From JBCCGI01 sp039029355 (lineage in GTDB: Bacteria > Planctomycetota > UBA1135 > GCA-002686595), in the NCBI GenBank assembly GCA_039029355.1, contig JBCCGI010000007.1, positions 1-64,000 of the forward strand: a stretch of DNA of 64,000 nt, given 5' to 3'. The notes beneath the pieces were generated by a model. It saw nothing but the letters and a program-made list of their open reading frames with translations. It had not been told where the DNA came from and did no database searches. Positions 62,593-64,000 of this stretch are shown one piece after another (position 1 is the first letter of the stretch; the number at the start of each line of letters is the position of its first letter). Position numbers and translations under genes: made by a program.

Positions 62593-63317
62593 TGTTCGAA
62601 GGCAAGAACGTCGCGGTCATCGTGCCGGCCTACAACGAGGAAGCCACCATCGCGGAGGTGGTGGCGGACTTCGGCGACCAGGAGCTCGTGGACCGGGTCG
62701 TCGTGGTCGACAACAACTGCCGCGACCGGACCGCCGAGCTGGCGCGGGAGAAGGGCGGCGACGTGATCGAGGAATCGGCGCCCGGGTACGGCTGCGCGAT
62801 CCGGGCGGGCCTCGACCACGCCGTGGACAGCGGCGCCGACGTCCTGGTCATCACCGAGGCCGACGGCTCGTTCCGCGCCGACGACCTGCCGAAGCTGCTG
62901 CACTACCTGGGCGACGGCCAGATGGTGCTGGGCACGCGGACGACGCGGCAGATGGTGGAGCAGGGCGCAAACATGACCTTCCTCCTGCGCTGGGGGAACG
63001 TGACGATGGCCAAGTGGCTGGAGCTCTGCTGGTACTTCCCGCACGAGCCGCGGCTCACGGACGTGGGCTGCAGCTACCGCGCGCTGTGGGCCGACACCTG
63101 GCGCGCCATGCGCGCCGGCACGCGCGAGGCCGGCCCGTCGTTCTCGCCGGAGATGATCTGCGAGGCCTACCGCCAGGGCATGCGTGTGATCGAGATCCCG
63201 GTCCACTACGGGGCACGCCTCGGCGGCGAGTCGAAGCACTCCGACGGGTTGCTCAAGGTCTCGAAGACCGCGATCGGAATGTTCCGCACGATCTGCCGCA
63301 AACGCTTCCTCGGCTAG
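62592..63317 (+). CDS. Family 2 glycosyltransferase (polyprenol-phosphate sugar transferase-like)
   Basis: A 241-residue soluble GT2 protein. VAVIVPAYNEEATIAEVV opens the GT-A fold, VVVDNNCRDRTAELA is the nucleotide-binding block, and ITEADGSFRADDLPKLL the region corresponding to the DxD motif. TDVGCSYRALWADTW and EIPVHYGARLGGESKHSDG match polyprenol monophosphomannose synthase-like proteins. No membrane segment. Its ATG overlaps the DNA glycosylase stop by one base, so it is the last of four translationally coupled genes. A second polyprenol-sugar enzyme in one operon, together with the nearby YfhO-like GT-C protein, suggests a lipid-carrier glycan pathway. Confidence 0.86.
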   Translation: MFEGKNVAVIVPAYNEEATIAEVVADFGDQELVDRVVVVDNNCRDRTAELAREKGGDVIEESAPGYGCAIRAGLDHAVDSGADVLVITEADGSFRADDLPKLLHYLGDGQMVLGTRTTRQMVEQGANMTFLLRWGNVTMAKWLELCWYFPHEPRLTDVGCSYRALWADTWRAMRAGTREAGPSFSPEMICEAYRQGMRVIEIPVHYGARLGGESKHSDGLLKVSKTAIGMFRTICRKRFLG

Positions 63318-63530
63318 TCGTCCACTTCGGACGGCCGCCCCTCGTCCGAAGGACTCCCGGGTGGCGCCGGCCCCCGCCGCTTTGTACGCTTTCAGTTCAA
63401 GCGGGTTGCGGCGGACCGGTCGGTCTGTAACTCGGGCGTCTCCCCTCCCAAGGCCCTGGCAGGAGCCTTCCATTTCATGCGGAACGCCTCGGTTTCCTCC
63501 TCCCCGGCCGCCTCCCAGCGGAGCTCGAAG

Positions 63531-64000
63531 ATGGCGCACCGGATCCTGGTTGTTGAAGACGAAGAGTCCCTGGCCCTCGGCCTGCGCGATGCCCTCGCGC
63601 ACGCGGGCTACGAAGTCGAGCTGGCCCACGACGGCCCGGCCGCCCTGGAGAAGATCGAGGAGGGCCGCTTCGACCTGGCCGTGCTCGATCTGATGCTCCC
63701 GGGCAAGAGCGGGCTCGATGTGCTGCACGAGCTAAGGGCTCAGAAACACGACATCCGGGTGCTGGTGCTGACCGCCCTGGCCGGCGAGAGCGACGTGGTG
63801 CGGGGCTTCGAGCTCGGCGCCGACGACTACATGCCGAAGCCCTTCTCGCCGCGCGAGCTGGTGGCCCGGGTCAACGCCCAGTTCCGCCGCCGCGAGATGG
63901 ACACCGCGCCGCCGCCGCAGCTCCAGCTGCCCGACGGCATCGTCGTGGACCTGGCGCGCCTGGAGGTGCACCGCGGCGGCGAGATCGTGCCCCTGACCCC
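63531..64000 (+). CDS. OmpR/PhoB-type response regulator, 3' end outside window
   Basis: The first 156 residues of a two-component response regulator. The receiver domain is complete: acidic pocket Glu9-Asp10, phosphorylated Asp53 in VLDLMLPG, Thr81 in LVLTA, and Lys103 in YMPKPFSP. After the receiver, LQLPDGIVVDLARLEVHRGGEIVPLTP is the start of the winged-helix domain of the OmpR/PhoB type (cited in part: VDLARLEVHRGGE). The start is firm, with GGAG seven bases before the ATG. The frame is open to the edge. A histidine kinase gene probably follows outside. It is separated from the glycosyltransferase operon by a 213-base gap in which nothing was recognised. Confidence 0.92.
   Translation, partial: MAHRILVVEDEESLALGLRDALAHAGYEVELAHDGPAALEKIEEGRFDLAVLDLMLPGKSGLDVLHELRAQKHDIRVLVLTALAGESDVVRGFELGADDYMPKPFSPRELVARVNAQFRRREMDTAPPPQLQLPDGIVVDLARLEVHRGGEIVPLT

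Noticed and set aside
1..64000. tRNA or rRNA genes
   Set aside because: No cloverleaf or conserved rRNA block was recognised on either strand by eye; a covariance-model scan would be decisive.

Overview
The window is about 70% G+C DNA from a Gram-negative-type bacterium. An outer-membrane cell plan is supported by apolipoprotein N-acyltransferase, several lipobox proteins and RND efflux pumps. The best fit is Planctomycetota: a microcompartment shell gene with an acylating aldehyde dehydrogenase at the left edge, several large secreted beta-rich proteins, and a secreted-protein C-terminal module of a kind I associate with planctomycete genomes. No rRNA, tRNA or CRISPR array was seen, so the placement is inference.

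Layout. 1-1862 (minus): the 5' part of a microcompartment operon, BMC-H shell protein then acylating aldehyde dehydrogenase, running off the edge. 2177-9505 (plus): a secreted propeller/Ig-like protein, a two-haem cytochrome c peroxidase-like protein and an SGNH acetylesterase, separated by strong hairpins. 9506-10958: a non-coding stretch with an 11-bp tandem repeat and a cluster of 18-bp inverted repeats beside a REP-associated tyrosine transposase (RAYT). 11203-14779 (minus): two secreted proteins of unknown role, one cut from its signal peptide by two in-frame TGA codons, and an L-type-lectin-like protein. 14899-17861 (plus): PEP-hydrolase-family TIM barrel, cupin, MFS transporter. 17941-28454 (mostly minus): a lipoprotein and the rod-shape machinery (mreC-mreD-PBP2-rodA overlapping, mreB apart). 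The PBP2 carries roughly 430 extra residues.

28676-33047 (minus): a tiny membrane protein, a coiled-coil envelope protein, lnt and moeA. 33200-41595 (plus): an efflux operon of one adaptor and two RND pumps; the first pump has a one-base frameshift near its 3' end. 41750-45948: ribH-nusB-ftsY and an O-antigen-ligase-like/TPR membrane protein. 45959-49451: a lipoprotein, a large secreted TPR protein and a small membrane protein. 49448-53111 (minus): MBOAT acyltransferase, SGNH-like partner and a D-threonine aldolase/D-serine dehydratase family enzyme. 53195-57151: M1 peptidase, trans-3-hydroxy-L-proline dehydratase and a convergent proline iminopeptidase-like hydrolase, together suggesting peptide and proline salvage. 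57161-60169: YfhO-like membrane protein. 60315-63317: four overlapping genes (glycosyltransferase, methyltransferase, HhH-GPD DNA glycosylase, glycosyltransferase). 63531 to the end: the start of an OmpR-type response regulator.

The most unusual items are the RAYT with its repeat cluster, the C-terminal module shared by unrelated secreted proteins, the enlarged PBP2, and the two broken reading frames.
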